64,000 nt of DNA from Chitinophagaceae bacterium (GTDB lineage Bacteria > Bacteroidota > Bacteroidia > Chitinophagales > Chitinophagaceae): contig JADKKH010000002.1 in NCBI GenBank assembly GCA_016720585.1, positions 1-64,000 of the forward strand, given 5' to 3'. Every line of letters begins with the position of its first letter. Position 1 is the first letter of the stretch. This document shows, one piece after another, positions 43,856 to 53,716 of this stretch. The position numbers and the translations under genes are program-made. Under the pieces are notes generated by a model. That model saw only the letters and a list, made by a program, of their open reading frames with translations. It was not told the DNA's origin and did not search any database.

Positions 43856-46800
43856 TCAACGTATTAAGGTGACTGTTCCTTTTTTGGTGATCATTTTATT
43901 ATCTTTTGTTATGGCCTGAGCCATCCATACATAAGTTCCTGATGGTTGATCGGTACCGCCGATTTTTCCATCCCAGCCATCATTGAGTCTTACAGTTGAA
44001 AATACCTGCTGCCCCCACCGGTTAAATACCCTGAAATAGCTAATGGCCTTAATTCCTACAGGGAATGGATAAAATTTATCATTTTTCCCATCGCCATTGG
44101 GTGTAAAGGCAGAGGGCACATAGATATCGGGGCCTTTGTACACTCTTATGCGAACATATCCTTCTCCTTTACAGCCTGCATTGGTAGAGGCTGTTACCTG
44201 GTAAACCACATCATCACCGATATTCCCAATAGTCACAACCGGGTTTGGAATAGTTGAATTGCTCAATCCGGTCGTTGGTGTCCAGGAATAATTGGTTGCC
44301 AGAGACGTGGCATTCAGCTGAAACTGATCCATTGGGTAACCAATTGTATCGTACGGGAAAGTGGTCACTTTTATGGGTGGCGTTACATCTACGATCACAT
44401 TATCCGTTACCAGGGAATTACAACCATTCACATCTGAAATGATGGATAAGGTATAGGTAATAGTTTTTAGGGGTGCAGAAACCGGGTTGGGCAACGATAC
44501 ATTATTCAGGTAGGTGGATGGTGTCCATGCATATTGGGTGCCACCGGAACCCTGTAAAGTATAGGTTTGACCATAGCAAATAAAACCAGCAGGACCGGCA
44601 TCAGGAATGGGTGCAGAATTGACATTCACGATCACGGTATCATTGACACTGCAGCGGCCTAATGTGGCGGTTACGACATATTGTGTTGTTACAATTGGGT
44701 TAGCTACCGGGTTAAAAACGGTCGTATCACTCAAACCTGCTTTGGGCGTCCAGGCATAGGAAGTGGCATTAGATATAAGTTGTAAAGGCGTTGATTTCCC
44801 TTCACAAATTGTCGGATCAATTTGCTGTGTATAGGTAAGATTACCCATAAGCGTAACTGTTGTATTGAAAAAAGTGGTACAGCCAAGATTATCTTTTACT
44901 GTAACCGTATAAATACCCGGTGCCACATTAAAAATATTAGATACCTGGAAATTAACTGCATCGATGGAATATTGATAACCCGGATTGCCTCCATTCGCTG
45001 TTACATTTATAGTCCCGTCATTACCTCCATCGCAACTAGCGGTTGTATTGATTGAGTTAGCAGTTAAGGCTGCCGGTTCAGTTACAGTGATAGATTGCTG
45101 TGTTGTACAATTATTAGCATCCCGGATGGTTATTGTATAGTTTCCTGCTATGACCGTAAAAATATTGCTGCTTTGCCAGCTGGCGCCACCATCAATAGAA
45201 TAATCATAAGGCGAAATACCACCACCTGTAGTAATAGTGATGGTACCATTATTCTGGCCATTACATATCACTGGTATCATGGCAGCAGCAGCAGTTAAAG
45301 CTGCAGGTTCACCGATAGAAACGGGTTGATTACCCTGGCAACCATTACTTTCACGATAGTAAGCCGTATAGGGTCCGGCTGCCAGCCCGGAAAAGATATT
45401 GCTGAATTGCCAAACAATTCCATCCAATGAATATTCATAGGGTGCTGTTCCGATAGAGGGCTGTGCTATCGTTATTATTCCGGTTGATCCACCCCTACAA
45501 AGTACATCGGTTACAGCAACTGTGGTAGTCAATACCGGACCAGCACTAACTACAACTGCAATTGATACAGTAGCACATCCGGCACCATCCGTTACAACCA
45601 CCGTATGATTTCCTGCAGCCACATTTATAAAAGTATAGGGTGCTGCTCCTGCAACCGGAGCACCACCATCCAAAGCAAAAGTATATGGCGCCGAACCATT
45701 GTTCGGAGTAACTGTGATCGTTCCATTGGATGCCCCGCTGCAGGAAGTAGCCCCAGATACAACCGTTGCATCTAATGGCGGACCTGCAACTACAATCACA
45801 TTAATTGCATTACTGCAACCAAAATTATCGGTGATGGTTACGATATGTGCTCCTGCCGCAACATTTATAAACGTATACGGATTAGCACCGTTTTGCGGGG
45901 CTCCGCCATCCAAACTGTATGTAAAAGGCGCAGTACCGGCTGTCGCATCAGCCGTAATTGATCCATTAAGAGCTGTGGGGCAGGATGTCGGGGTACTTGT
46001 TACAGTTCCACTTACACCCGGACCAACTGCAACTGTTTCCGTATTTGTAAAACTGCAACCCACATTATCTGTTACAGTTATGGTATGCAATCCTGCGGAT
46101 ACATTGGTAAATGTATATGGATTGGCACCGTTTTGCGGGGCGCCGCCATCCAGCTGATAAGTATATGGCGCAGTACCCGTGGTAGCATCAACAGTAATAG
46201 TTCCATTGGAAACACCGGCACATGCCGTCGCTGTGCTGGAAAGATTAGCAGTTATGCCTGCGCCGGCATTTACCGTTATGCCCACCACAACATTGCAGCC
46301 AGCATTATCTGTAATAGTTACATTATGAAGACCCGCTGACACATTAATAAAAGTATAAGGTGATGTTCCCGGCACAATTGCGCCCCCATCCAATTGCCAG
46401 GTAAATGGTGCCGTTCCGGTTAAAGCCGTTGCTGTTATTGTTCCGTTTGAAACAGCCGGACAGGATGTAGCCGTGCTGACAGCATTTCCGGTAATGCCTG
46501 CACCGGCATTAACCGTTATACCCACTACAACACTGCAGCCGGCATTATCTGTAATAGTAACACTATGAAGTCCCGCTGACACATTGATAAAAGTATACGG
46601 TGATGCTCCCGGCACAATGGCGCCACCATCCAATTGCCAGGTAAACGGAGCGGTGCCTGTTAATGCTGTTGCGGTAATGGTTCCATTGGTTGCAGCCGGA
46701 CAGGAAGTTGCTGTACTGACAGCATTTCCTGTAATGCCTGTTCCGGCATTAACCGTTACAGTTACTACAGTATTGCAACCAATATTGTCAATGATCGTAA

Positions 46801-48769
46801 CAGCATGAAGACCGGCAGGAACATTTGTAAAAGTATAAGGTGATGCTCCCGCCACCACTGCTCCACCATCTAATTGCCAGGTAAATGGTGCGGTACCGGT
46901 TAAAGCCGTTGCAGTAATAGTGCCATTAGAAACAGCCGGACAAGATGTAGGGGTGCTGACAGCAGTACCGTTAATACCGGGTCCGGCAGCAACATTAGCA
47001 TTAAAAAATGCAATACAACCAAGATTGTCTGTAATCCTGATAACATGAGGACCTGCAGCTACATTAATAAAAGTAAAAGGTGATGCTCCGGGTACTGGCG
47101 GATTTCCATCCAATTGCCATGTAAAAGGCGCTATTCCGGATAATACAGTTGCAGTAATAGTGCCATTTGCAGCTCCGGGACAAGATGTTGCTGTACTGCT
47201 GATACTGCCGGTAATTCCGATACCAGTGGGAACATTTACATTCATAAGAATGGTTGAACAGCCCAATCCAATATCATTAACTAAAATAGTATGATTCCCT
47301 GCAGCCAGGTTAGAAAATGTAAAAGGTATTGTACCGGCTACTGGTGCACCACCATCCAAAGAGAATGTATAAGGTCCGGTTCCTCCGGCTGATGTTATCG
47401 TGATGCTGCCATCATTTACTCCTGAACAGGAAGTGGGTGTAGTAGAAGTAGTGGCAGGAATAGTGCCGTTCAGATTAACGGTTACATTGACCGTGCTGGT
47501 GCATCCACCTGAAAAATCTGTAACAACAATTGTATGCGGGCCTGCAGCTACATTCATAAAAGTATAGGGGCTTGGGGCCACTACCGGAGTTCCTCCATCT
47601 AAAACAAAAGTATAGGGTGGTGTTCCCACCCCTGCCGGTACAGTAACAGTAATTTGACCATTTGGTGGGCCGCATGTGGCGGCAACTGTTGTTGCCGTGG
47701 CATTCAGGCTATTGGTTCTATTGATGGTGATTGTATCTAAACTTACTAACCGATTGGCTGGATTATCACAGGCAGAAAAAGTAGTTCTTACAACAAACTG
47801 GTTGGACCCCGGAGGGGAGCAAAAGGATGGAAACCGGACATCAAGTAACCCCGGCGTACTGGTGGATGTATCTGCTGTTGCTACAACATTGGCCGACATA
47901 TCAAGAAGCTCAGCTATGACATATCTGGAAAATCCGGCTGAAGGAACATAACGATAACCGGTATTAGTCTCGTTCCAAACAGAATTATTTTTTCCAGGTG
48001 CGGCAATTGCCTGGTTTTGCCCCCAATTCTGAATTCCTAAAATAGCTCTGCCCCCATTGGTGGATGAAGAACAGGCTTTTTGTTCAAAGAAAATTTCAAC
48101 TATCCCGGTTGATTCATGCATTACCATTTGGAAAGTATTGGGCGTTGATTGTCCGCATGAATTATTTCCAAAAACACCAATATGATAATAACTGACTATG
48201 AATTTTCTGCAGGGTGCATTGCCCACCGTATACCAGGAAATTTTTCTATCGGAGGGACTGGCAATTGTTCTTGGATCCAAATCAGAATAAGCGCCCATTA
48301 TAGATGCTCTTGGATAATAGGTCGATCCCGCATTACAAGGTGAACCGCCGGCAAATGGAATAGTTTGGGTAATAGGCCAGGCATTGGCACAGGAAGCGTT
48401 TACCGGATCAAAAGTTATCAGACCATTGGATCCCACCACACCAGTATTATAAATATCACCATAAAAGCATACCGGAAAAGGAAGATTAATTAAGAAACTA
48501 TACTCATCATCATTATAAAGATTGGGATCTTCAATACCAAATGCAGAAGTATAAGGGTATGGTGTATAAGGGACCGTTTGAAGGGTATAATCCGAACTTG
48601 ATTTTATATGGGGTATTTGAAAATTCAGGTCCGCACAGACCTGGTTACATACAAAATTGAAAACGGTGCCGTTAATATTTGTGGGTATACAGTTTTGTGC
48701 TCTTCCTGTTCCGGATAAAAAAAGAAACCAACCGGTAAGGGTCATTAGTCTCAGCAGAATCGATCTCAT
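43856..48769 (-). CDS. Giant secreted repeat protein with type IX secretion sorting domain
   Basis: 1637 residues. A signal peptide (to about SGTGRAQ, residue 25) precedes a nidogen-like beta domain (residues ~30-280, with YNDDEYSFLINLPFPVCFYG and RASIMGAYSDLDPR). Then come 12 tandem SprB-like repeats of 76-82 residues (about 345-1300), pattern TSCxxxxNGTITxTAxxGTAPFTWQLDGG...PYTFxNVxAGxHxVTITDxxGC. Repeats 1-9 form one subtype and 10-12 another. Three Ig/PKD-like domains (about 1300-1550) lead to a CHU_C-type C-terminal domain (PSAFTPNGDGKNDKFYPF ... FNRWGQQVF ... GWDGK), the type B signal for secretion through T9SS. Probably a surface adhesin. Repeats 3-8 are phased at exactly 240 bp. Confidence 0.9.
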   Translation of the reverse strand: MRSILLRLMTLTGWFLFLSGTGRAQNCIPTNINGTVFNFVCNQVCADLNFQIPHIKSSSDYTLQTVPYTPYPYTSAFGIEDPNLYNDDEYSFLINLPFPVCFYGDIYNTGVVGSNGLITFDPVNASCANAWPITQTIPFAGGSPCNAGSTYYPRASIMGAYSDLDPRTIASPSDRKISWYTVGNAPCRKFIVSYYHIGVFGNNSCGQSTPNTFQMVMHESTGIVEIFFEQKACSSSTNGGRAILGIQNWGQNQAIAAPGKNNSVWNETNTGYRYVPSAGFSRYVIAELLDMSANVVATADTSTSTPGLLDVRFPSFCSPPGSNQFVVRTTFSACDNPANRLVSLDTITINRTNSLNATATTVAATCGPPNGQITVTVPAGVGTPPYTFVLDGGTPVVAPSPYTFMNVAAGPHTIVVTDFSGGCTSTVNVTVNLNGTIPATTSTTPTSCSGVNDGSITITSAGGTGPYTFSLDGGAPVAGTIPFTFSNLAAGNHTILVNDIGLGCSTILMNVNVPTGIGITGSISSTATSCPGAANGTITATVLSGIAPFTWQLDGNPPVPGASPFTFINVAAGPHVIRITDNLGCIAFFNANVAAGPGINGTAVSTPTSCPAVSNGTITATALTGTAPFTWQLDGGAVVAGASPYTFTNVPAGLHAVTIIDNIGCNTVVTVTVNAGTGITGNAVSTATSCPAATNGTITATALTGTAPFTWQLDGGAIVPGASPYTFINVSAGLHSVTITDNAGCSVVVGITVNAGAGITGNAVSTATSCPAVSNGTITATALTGTAPFTWQLDGGAIVPGTSPYTFINVSAGLHNVTITDNAGCNVVVGITVNAGAGITANLSSTATACAGVSNGTITVDATTGTAPYTYQLDGGAPQNGANPYTFTNVSAGLHTITVTDNVGCSFTNTETVAVGPGVSGTVTSTPTSCPTALNGSITADATAGTAPFTYSLDGGAPQNGANPYTFINVAAGAHIVTITDNFGCSNAINVIVVAGPPLDATVVSGATSCSGASNGTITVTPNNGSAPYTFALDGGAPVAGAAPYTFINVAAGNHTVVVTDGAGCATVSIAVVVSAGPVLTTTVAVTDVLCRGGSTGIITIAQPSIGTAPYEYSLDGIVWQFSNIFSGLAAGPYTAYYRESNGCQGNQPVSIGEPAALTAAAAMIPVICNGQNNGTITITTGGGISPYDYSIDGGASWQSSNIFTVIAGNYTITIRDANNCTTQQSITVTEPAALTANSINTTASCDGGNDGTINVTANGGNPGYQYSIDAVNFQVSNIFNVAPGIYTVTVKDNLGCTTFFNTTVTLMGNLTYTQQIDPTICEGKSTPLQLISNATSYAWTPKAGLSDTTVFNPVANPIVTTQYVVTATLGRCSVNDTVIVNVNSAPIPDAGPAGFICYGQTYTLQGSGGTQYAWTPSTYLNNVSLPNPVSAPLKTITYTLSIISDVNGCNSLVTDNVIVDVTPPIKVTTFPYDTIGYPMDQFQLNATSLATNYSWTPTTGLSNSTIPNPVVTIGNIGDDVVYQVTASTNAGCKGEGYVRIRVYKGPDIYVPSAFTPNGDGKNDKFYPFPVGIKAISYFRVFNRWGQQVFSTVRLNDGWDGKIGGTDQPSGTYVWMAQAITKDNKMITKKGTVTLIR
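45780..47220 (-). repeat. Tandem 240-bp repeat block inside the giant gene
   Basis: Successive units keep the same phase, e.g. 46321-46560 and 46561-46800 share most bases including the word CCAATTGCCAGGTAAA. Units beyond 47220 and before 45780 are more diverged and of slightly different length. Confidence 0.8.
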
Positions 48770-48904
48770 AATTTATAGGCAGTTGGTTGCAATAAAATCA
48801 GTTCCATAAGTGGGGAACAAGTTAGGAAAAAAATCGGGATAGAAGGGTATAAAATGGCTTGATTACACACAATATTCGCCTGAAAAAATACAGCTTTAAG
48901 GCCT

Positions 48905-51142
48905 TTACAACGGAATATCTTCCATATCATACCGCTCTACGGATTCAATACCAGGCAGGCTGAGCAGGCTCTGTACCAGTTTATCCAGCTCTTCTTTATC
49001 ATGTACATACAGGCGGATATTGCCTTCAAACAAACCTTCTTTGGCTTCAATGGTAAGCGCCGAAATATTTATTTTCAATTCGCCGGAAATAAGCATGGTT
49101 ATTTTATTGACCACACCCACATCATCCATACCCACAATTTTTACACCGGTAAGAAATGAAATCTCTTTGTTCTTGGCCCATTTTGTTTTTACAACCCTAT
49201 GACCATAGTTCGCTAATAATTTAGCCGCGTTGGGACAGTTGGTCCGGTGAATGGTTAATCCTTTTCCGGTTGTTACAAAACCAAATACATCATCGCCGGG
49301 AATTGGTTTACAGCAATTGGCCAGGTTATAAACGATCTTATCACTGCTTTCACCAAAGATGATAAGTTCGGCATCTTTCTTCCCGGCATGGGGAATGTAT
49401 TCAATTTTTTCCTGGTGCAGTTTTACCGGTTTGGGTGCTTCTATCTTATCTCCGGATATTTTGAATTCTTTCAGATCCTTCAGATCAATATTCTTTACCG
49501 CCACCTGGTAAAAAAGGTCCAGATTGGATGGCAGTTTATACCAATGCACGAGTTCATCAATATTATGCTGGGAAAAAGAAGCCCCAAGTCCTTCTAATTT
49601 TCGTTGTACCGTATACTTTCCTTCATCGGCCACTTTTCTTTTTTCTTCTTTTAATGCATCCCGGATTCTTCCCTTTGCCTTGGAGGTAACCACAAACCCC
49701 AGCCAGTCTTCGGATGCTTTTTGTTTATTGCTTGTAATGATTTCCACCTGGTCGCCACTAAGCAGTTTATGACTGATGGGAACCAGTTTATGATTTACTT
49801 TAGCGCCAATCGTTTTTACGCCAATGGCACTGTGAATAGCAAAAGCAAAATCAAGCGCTGTGGAACCCACCGGCAGCATCTTCACATCCCCTTTGGGTGT
49901 ATATACATATATTTCTTCCGCGAGAAAACTTGTTTTAAAATCCTGCAGAAAATCAATACTGTCCGTATCCTGGCTGCTGATGACTTCACGTATCTGCTGA
50001 AACCATTTATCAAAGCGGCTTTCATCTGCTGCACCTTCTTTGTATTTCCAGTGGGCAGCCAGGCCTTTCTCCGCAATTTCGTTCATCCGTTTTGTTCGTA
50101 TCTGTACTTCCACCCATTTACCCCTCGGCCCCATCACTGTGGTGTGCAAGGCTTCGTAACCATTCGATTTGGGATTACTTAACCAGTCTCTCAATCGTTC
50201 CGGGGATGGGTTGTATTCGTCCGTTATCATAGAATACACTTTCCAGCAGTCTTCCTTTTCCTTTTCGGGAGGCGAATCTAAAATAGCCCGGATCGCAAAA
50301 AGGTCATACACTTCTTCAAAATCCACTCCTTTCTTTTTCATTTTATTCGAAATAGAATGGATGCTTTTGGGTCGTCCGAATATTTCAGCATTCAGCTGAG
50401 CCTTTTCTAATTTGTCTTTTATGGGTTTGATAAATTCATTGATGTATTTGGATCTATCTTTTTTTGTTTCCGCCAGTTTTCTGGCTATGTCCTTATACAC
50501 ATCGGGCTCCATATACTTCATCGCCAGGTCTTCCATTTCTGTTTTGATATTATATAAACCCATACGGTGAGCCAGGGGCGCATACACATAGACCGTTTCA
50601 GAAGAAATTTTCAATTGCTTTTCCCTTTTCATGCTGTCAAGGGTACGCATGTTGTGGAGCCGATCTGCCAGTTTAATCAAAATCACACGGGGATCATCCG
50701 TAAGTGTAAGCAGGATCTTTTTAAAATTTTCCGCCTGTTGTGAAGCATTTACATCAATTACATTGGAAATTTTTGTCAATCCGTCCACGATCCGGGTAAT
50801 CTCTTCACCAAATTCTCTTTTGACGTCTTCGAGCGAAATATCCGTGTCTTCTACGGTATCATGCAACAGGGCACAAATGCTGGAACGGACACCCAGCCCT
50901 ATTTCGCCAGCACAAATTTTTGCCACGGCTATCGGATGAAGAATATAGGGTTCCCCGCTTTTTCGCCGCATGGTTTTATGGGCATCAGCTGCCATTTCAA
51001 ATGCATTTCTGATTAGAGTCCTATCTCCCGGCTTTAATTTGGTCTTCAGATCCTTTAAAAGTGAACGGTATTCCCGGAGGATGAGTTTTTTCTCCTCTTC
51101 CTCGTTCAGATTGTATTTAGGTATCTGTGCTACGGTTTCCAT
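48905..51142 (-). CDS. Bifunctional (p)ppGpp synthetase/hydrolase (RelA/SpoT homologue)
   Basis: 745 residues, the stringent-response enzyme. N-terminal HD hydrolase domain (ALLHDTVEDTDIS, LIKLADRLHNMRTL), synthetase domain (FGRPKSIHSISNKM, residues ~230-345, VYDLFAIRAIL), TGS domain (EEIYVYTPKGDVKMLPVGSTALDFAFAIH), helical and zinc-like region (NCCKPIPGDD) and C-terminal ACT domain (GVKIVGMDDVGVVNKI). HD residues are complete, so hydrolase function is likely; the synthetase region also looks complete, so it is a Rel-type bifunctional enzyme. Confidence 0.93.
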   Translation of the reverse strand: METVAQIPKYNLNEEEEKKLILREYRSLLKDLKTKLKPGDRTLIRNAFEMAADAHKTMRRKSGEPYILHPIAVAKICAGEIGLGVRSSICALLHDTVEDTDISLEDVKREFGEEITRIVDGLTKISNVIDVNASQQAENFKKILLTLTDDPRVILIKLADRLHNMRTLDSMKREKQLKISSETVYVYAPLAHRMGLYNIKTEMEDLAMKYMEPDVYKDIARKLAETKKDRSKYINEFIKPIKDKLEKAQLNAEIFGRPKSIHSISNKMKKKGVDFEEVYDLFAIRAILDSPPEKEKEDCWKVYSMITDEYNPSPERLRDWLSNPKSNGYEALHTTVMGPRGKWVEVQIRTKRMNEIAEKGLAAHWKYKEGAADESRFDKWFQQIREVISSQDTDSIDFLQDFKTSFLAEEIYVYTPKGDVKMLPVGSTALDFAFAIHSAIGVKTIGAKVNHKLVPISHKLLSGDQVEIITSNKQKASEDWLGFVVTSKAKGRIRDALKEEKRKVADEGKYTVQRKLEGLGASFSQHNIDELVHWYKLPSNLDLFYQVAVKNIDLKDLKEFKISGDKIEAPKPVKLHQEKIEYIPHAGKKDAELIIFGESSDKIVYNLANCCKPIPGDDVFGFVTTGKGLTIHRTNCPNAAKLLANYGHRVVKTKWAKNKEISFLTGVKIVGMDDVGVVNKITMLISGELKINISALTIEAKEGLFEGNIRLYVHDKEELDKLVQSLLSLPGIESVERYDMEDIPL

Positions 51143-51191
51143 TGCCTACGAATTTAGTGAAAAACTGCCGTTTTGATAGGGTAAAATGCCC

Positions 51192-51199
51192 TACATTTG
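51192..51199 (+). promoter_or_regulatory. -7 promoter element of tRNA-Leu
   Basis: TACATTTG, 12 nt upstream of the tRNA 5' end. A TTTTG at 51171-51175 leaves a 16-nt spacer, shorter than usual. Confidence 0.55.
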
Positions 51200-51211
51200 C
51201 AGCCCAAAATT

Positions 51212-51293
51212 GCGGGTGTGGCGAAATTGGTAGACGTACCAGACTTAGGATCTGGCGCCGTGAGGCATGGGGGTTCGAGTCCCTCCACCCGCA
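51212..51293 (+). tRNA. tRNA-Leu (anticodon TAG)
   Basis: 82 nt with acceptor GCGGGTG paired to CACCCGC, anticodon stem CCAGA/TCTGG around CTTAGGA (anticodon TAG, reading CUA), a long variable arm (GCGCCGTGAGGCAT), and T-arm GGGGGTTCGAGTCCCTCC. Discriminator A; CCA not encoded. Confidence 0.93.
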
Positions 51294-51394
51294 CTTTTTT
51301 AGTTTAAGGTTCTTTCAGAATAAACTTTCATCCTTTTCAGGAAATACAAAACACAGGACAACCTTAAACATCAAACTTTAAACTTTAAACGTTT

Positions 51395-52786
51395 ATGGCA
51401 ACAATTACAAAAGAAAATATCGGCCTGCTGCATGAAAAGCTGACCGTGAAACTGGAAAAAACCGATTACCTGCCTTCTTTTGAAAAAGCGCTAAAAGAAT
51501 ACAGTAAAAAAGCAAATATCCCCGGCTTCAGGAAAGGAATGGTGCCTGCCGGGTTGATAAAAAAAATGTACGGTTCTTCCTTGTTTACCGATGAGATCCT
51601 TAAAACAGTTGACCGTGAATTGACCGGCTACCTGCAAAATGACAAGCTCGACATTTTCGCACAACCCCTGCCGCTGGAATCTGATTTCAAACAATTGGAT
51701 GTAAACAACCCCGCTGACTATTCATTTGAGTTTGAAGTAGGCATGAAACCGGAGTTTAGTCTCCCCGATTTAGCTAAAGCAAAAACAACCCGTTACGTGG
51801 TAACTGTAACGGATGAAATGATAAACAGCGAAGTGGACCGTTTGCAGAACCGGCACGGCACTATGAAAGATGAGGAAACTGTAACTACCGATGAGAATGT
51901 GCTGAATGTGATTTTTGAGGAAACCGATGCACACGGCCATATCGTGGAAGGGGGCGCAAAAAAAGATAACTCCATCCTGGTAAAATATTTTACCGAAGGA
52001 TATCGTAAAAATTGGATGGGCAAGAAGACAGGGGATTTTGAAACCGTACAACTGAAAACAGCTTTTGATGAAAAAGAAAGAGATTGGATCGCCGGTGATC
52101 TTGGATTAAATAAAGAGGAGGTAGCAACCGCTGATAAATATTTCAAGATTGAGATCACCAAAGTCGGTTTGCTGGAGAAAAGAGCCTTAAATGAGGAATT
52201 CTTCAACCTGCTTTATCCGAACCAGGAAGTGAAGACAGAGGCTGACTTCCGGAAAAAAATAAAGGAAGAGATACAGCAATACTGGAACGGACAAGCCAAT
52301 AATCAGATCCACGACCAGGTATTTCATGAACTGGTGGACCAAACCGAAATAAAATTTCCTGAAGGTTTTTTAAAAAAATGGATTAAAACACAAAACTCGT
52401 CCGGCAAAGATCCCGAGGTTAAAACGGACGAACAGGTGGAAGAAGAATTCCCCACTTTTATCAGCCAGTTGAAATGGACCTTGATTTCCGAAAAAATTGT
52501 TCAGGATAATGCGATCGTGGTGAATCCTGATGAAATCAGAGCTTTTGCCAAACAACAGCTATTCAGTTATATGAGTGGCGCAAATCTGAGCGATGATCAG
52601 CCATGGGTTACTGATTATGTTGAAAAAATGATGAAAGACAGAAAATACGTTGAAGATGCTTACAGTCGTATTCAGACCCAAAAAATATTTGAATGGTCCG
52701 CCAGCCAGGTAAAACCGGTTGAAAAAGACATCAGTGCGGAAGATTTCACAAAAATGGTTGAAGCGCATCAGCATTCACATCATTAG
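51395..52786 (+). CDS. tig: Trigger factor
   Basis: Ribosome-bound chaperone that first meets nascent chains. 463 residues. N-terminal ribosome-binding domain with the signature NIPGFRKGMVPAGLI (GFRxGK-type loop), then a divergent PPIase-like middle region and helical arms. The FKBP residues are poorly conserved, as usual for Bacteroidota trigger factors. It heads the tig-clpP-clpP-clpX block, a common chaperone/protease arrangement. A terminator after it (52815) shows that clpP genes have their own promoter. Confidence 0.9.
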   Translation: MATITKENIGLLHEKLTVKLEKTDYLPSFEKALKEYSKKANIPGFRKGMVPAGLIKKMYGSSLFTDEILKTVDRELTGYLQNDKLDIFAQPLPLESDFKQLDVNNPADYSFEFEVGMKPEFSLPDLAKAKTTRYVVTVTDEMINSEVDRLQNRHGTMKDEETVTTDENVLNVIFEETDAHGHIVEGGAKKDNSILVKYFTEGYRKNWMGKKTGDFETVQLKTAFDEKERDWIAGDLGLNKEEVATADKYFKIEITKVGLLEKRALNEEFFNLLYPNQEVKTEADFRKKIKEEIQQYWNGQANNQIHDQVFHELVDQTEIKFPEGFLKKWIKTQNSSGKDPEVKTDEQVEEEFPTFISQLKWTLISEKIVQDNAIVVNPDEIRAFAKQQLFSYMSGANLSDDQPWVTDYVEKMMKDRKYVEDAYSRIQTQKIFEWSASQVKPVEKDISAEDFTKMVEAHQHSHH

Positions 52787-52814
52787 TAACTGGAAGAAAA
52801 GTAAATAAGGTAAT

Positions 52815-52848
52815 TAAGGTTGATGGATACTTCTGTCAACCTTATTTT
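52815..52848 (+). terminator. Terminator of tig
   Basis: Stem AAGGTTGA / TCAACCTT with a 12-base loop, followed by ATTTTCTTT. Confidence 0.75.
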
Positions 52849-52978
52849 CTTTAGAAACCCACTATACTTTTTATGCCAATTCGTCTTAATTTCTGTAATT
52901 CATGTCTCCAATTTTGTGGTTTTGGCATTTGGACGGATATTTGATGAACTGAATTCGTTCAGTACTAAATAATTAACT

Positions 52979-53674
52979 ATGACTTTTAATTCCGAATTCG
53001 AAAAATATGCGGTGAAACACCGTGGTATTTCCAGCAATACCCTCCACAGTTATGCTTCTCATCTGGTTACGGGTATGACCCCTAACATCATGGAAGAACG
53101 TTCGATGAATGTAGCCGTGATGGATGTGTACAGCCGTTTGATGATGGACCGTATCATTTTCCTTGGCTATCCGATCAATGATGAAATTGCAAATATCGTA
53201 ACGGCCCAACTTCTTTTCCTTGATTCTTCTGACAGGTCAAGGGACATCAATATGTATATCAATAGCCCGGGAGGAAGTGTTTATTCAGGATTGGGTGTGT
53301 ATGATACCATGCAATATGTCAGTCCGGATATTGCCACCATCTGCATAGGCGTTGCAGCTTCTATGGCCTGTGTGTTACTCGGTGCCGGTACAAAAGGGAA
53401 AAGAGCTGCCCTGAAACATTCCCGCATCATGATGCACCAACCAAGTGGGGCCATTGGAGGACAGGCCAGTGATATTGAGATCACGGTGAATGAAATACGA
53501 AAACTGAAAAGAGAATTATACGAAGTAGTGAATGTCCATACCGGGAAAACGATAGAGCAAATTGAAAAAGATTTTGACCGGGATAACTGGATGACAGCCG
53601 CTGAAGCAAAAGAATATGGGTTGGTAGATGAAGTATTGCTGACAAATCCCAAAAAATTGAAAAACGCTCCTTAA
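52979..53674 (+). CDS. clpP: ATP-dependent Clp protease proteolytic subunit (first copy)
   Basis: 231 residues, somewhat longer than E. coli ClpP through an N-terminal extension of about 40 residues. The triad is in place: Ser in GVAASMACVLL, His in RIMMHQPSG and Asp in EKDFDRDNWM. INSPGGSVYSGLGVYDTM is the standard strand-turn. It differs from the second copy in the Ser loop (ASMACVLLGAG against ASMGSILLSGG). Followed by the second copy after 42 nt, so they share one transcript. Confidence 0.93.
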   Translation: MTFNSEFEKYAVKHRGISSNTLHSYASHLVTGMTPNIMEERSMNVAVMDVYSRLMMDRIIFLGYPINDEIANIVTAQLLFLDSSDRSRDINMYINSPGGSVYSGLGVYDTMQYVSPDIATICIGVAASMACVLLGAGTKGKRAALKHSRIMMHQPSGAIGGQASDIEITVNEIRKLKRELYEVVNVHTGKTIEQIEKDFDRDNWMTAAEAKEYGLVDEVLLTNPKKLKNAP

Positions 53675-53716
53675 CTCATCTGTTAAAAAGGGTGACCATA
53701 AAAAATATATAAACGT

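Noticed and set aside
45699..46157. 152-residue plus-strand frame within the giant gene
   Set aside because: Repetitive shadow of the SprB-like repeats on the opposite strand; no start context and no family features.
43856..48769. Possible CRISPR or direct-repeat array from the 240-bp periodicity
   Set aside because: The period lies within an open reading frame and encodes protein repeats; no short identical repeats with unique spacers.
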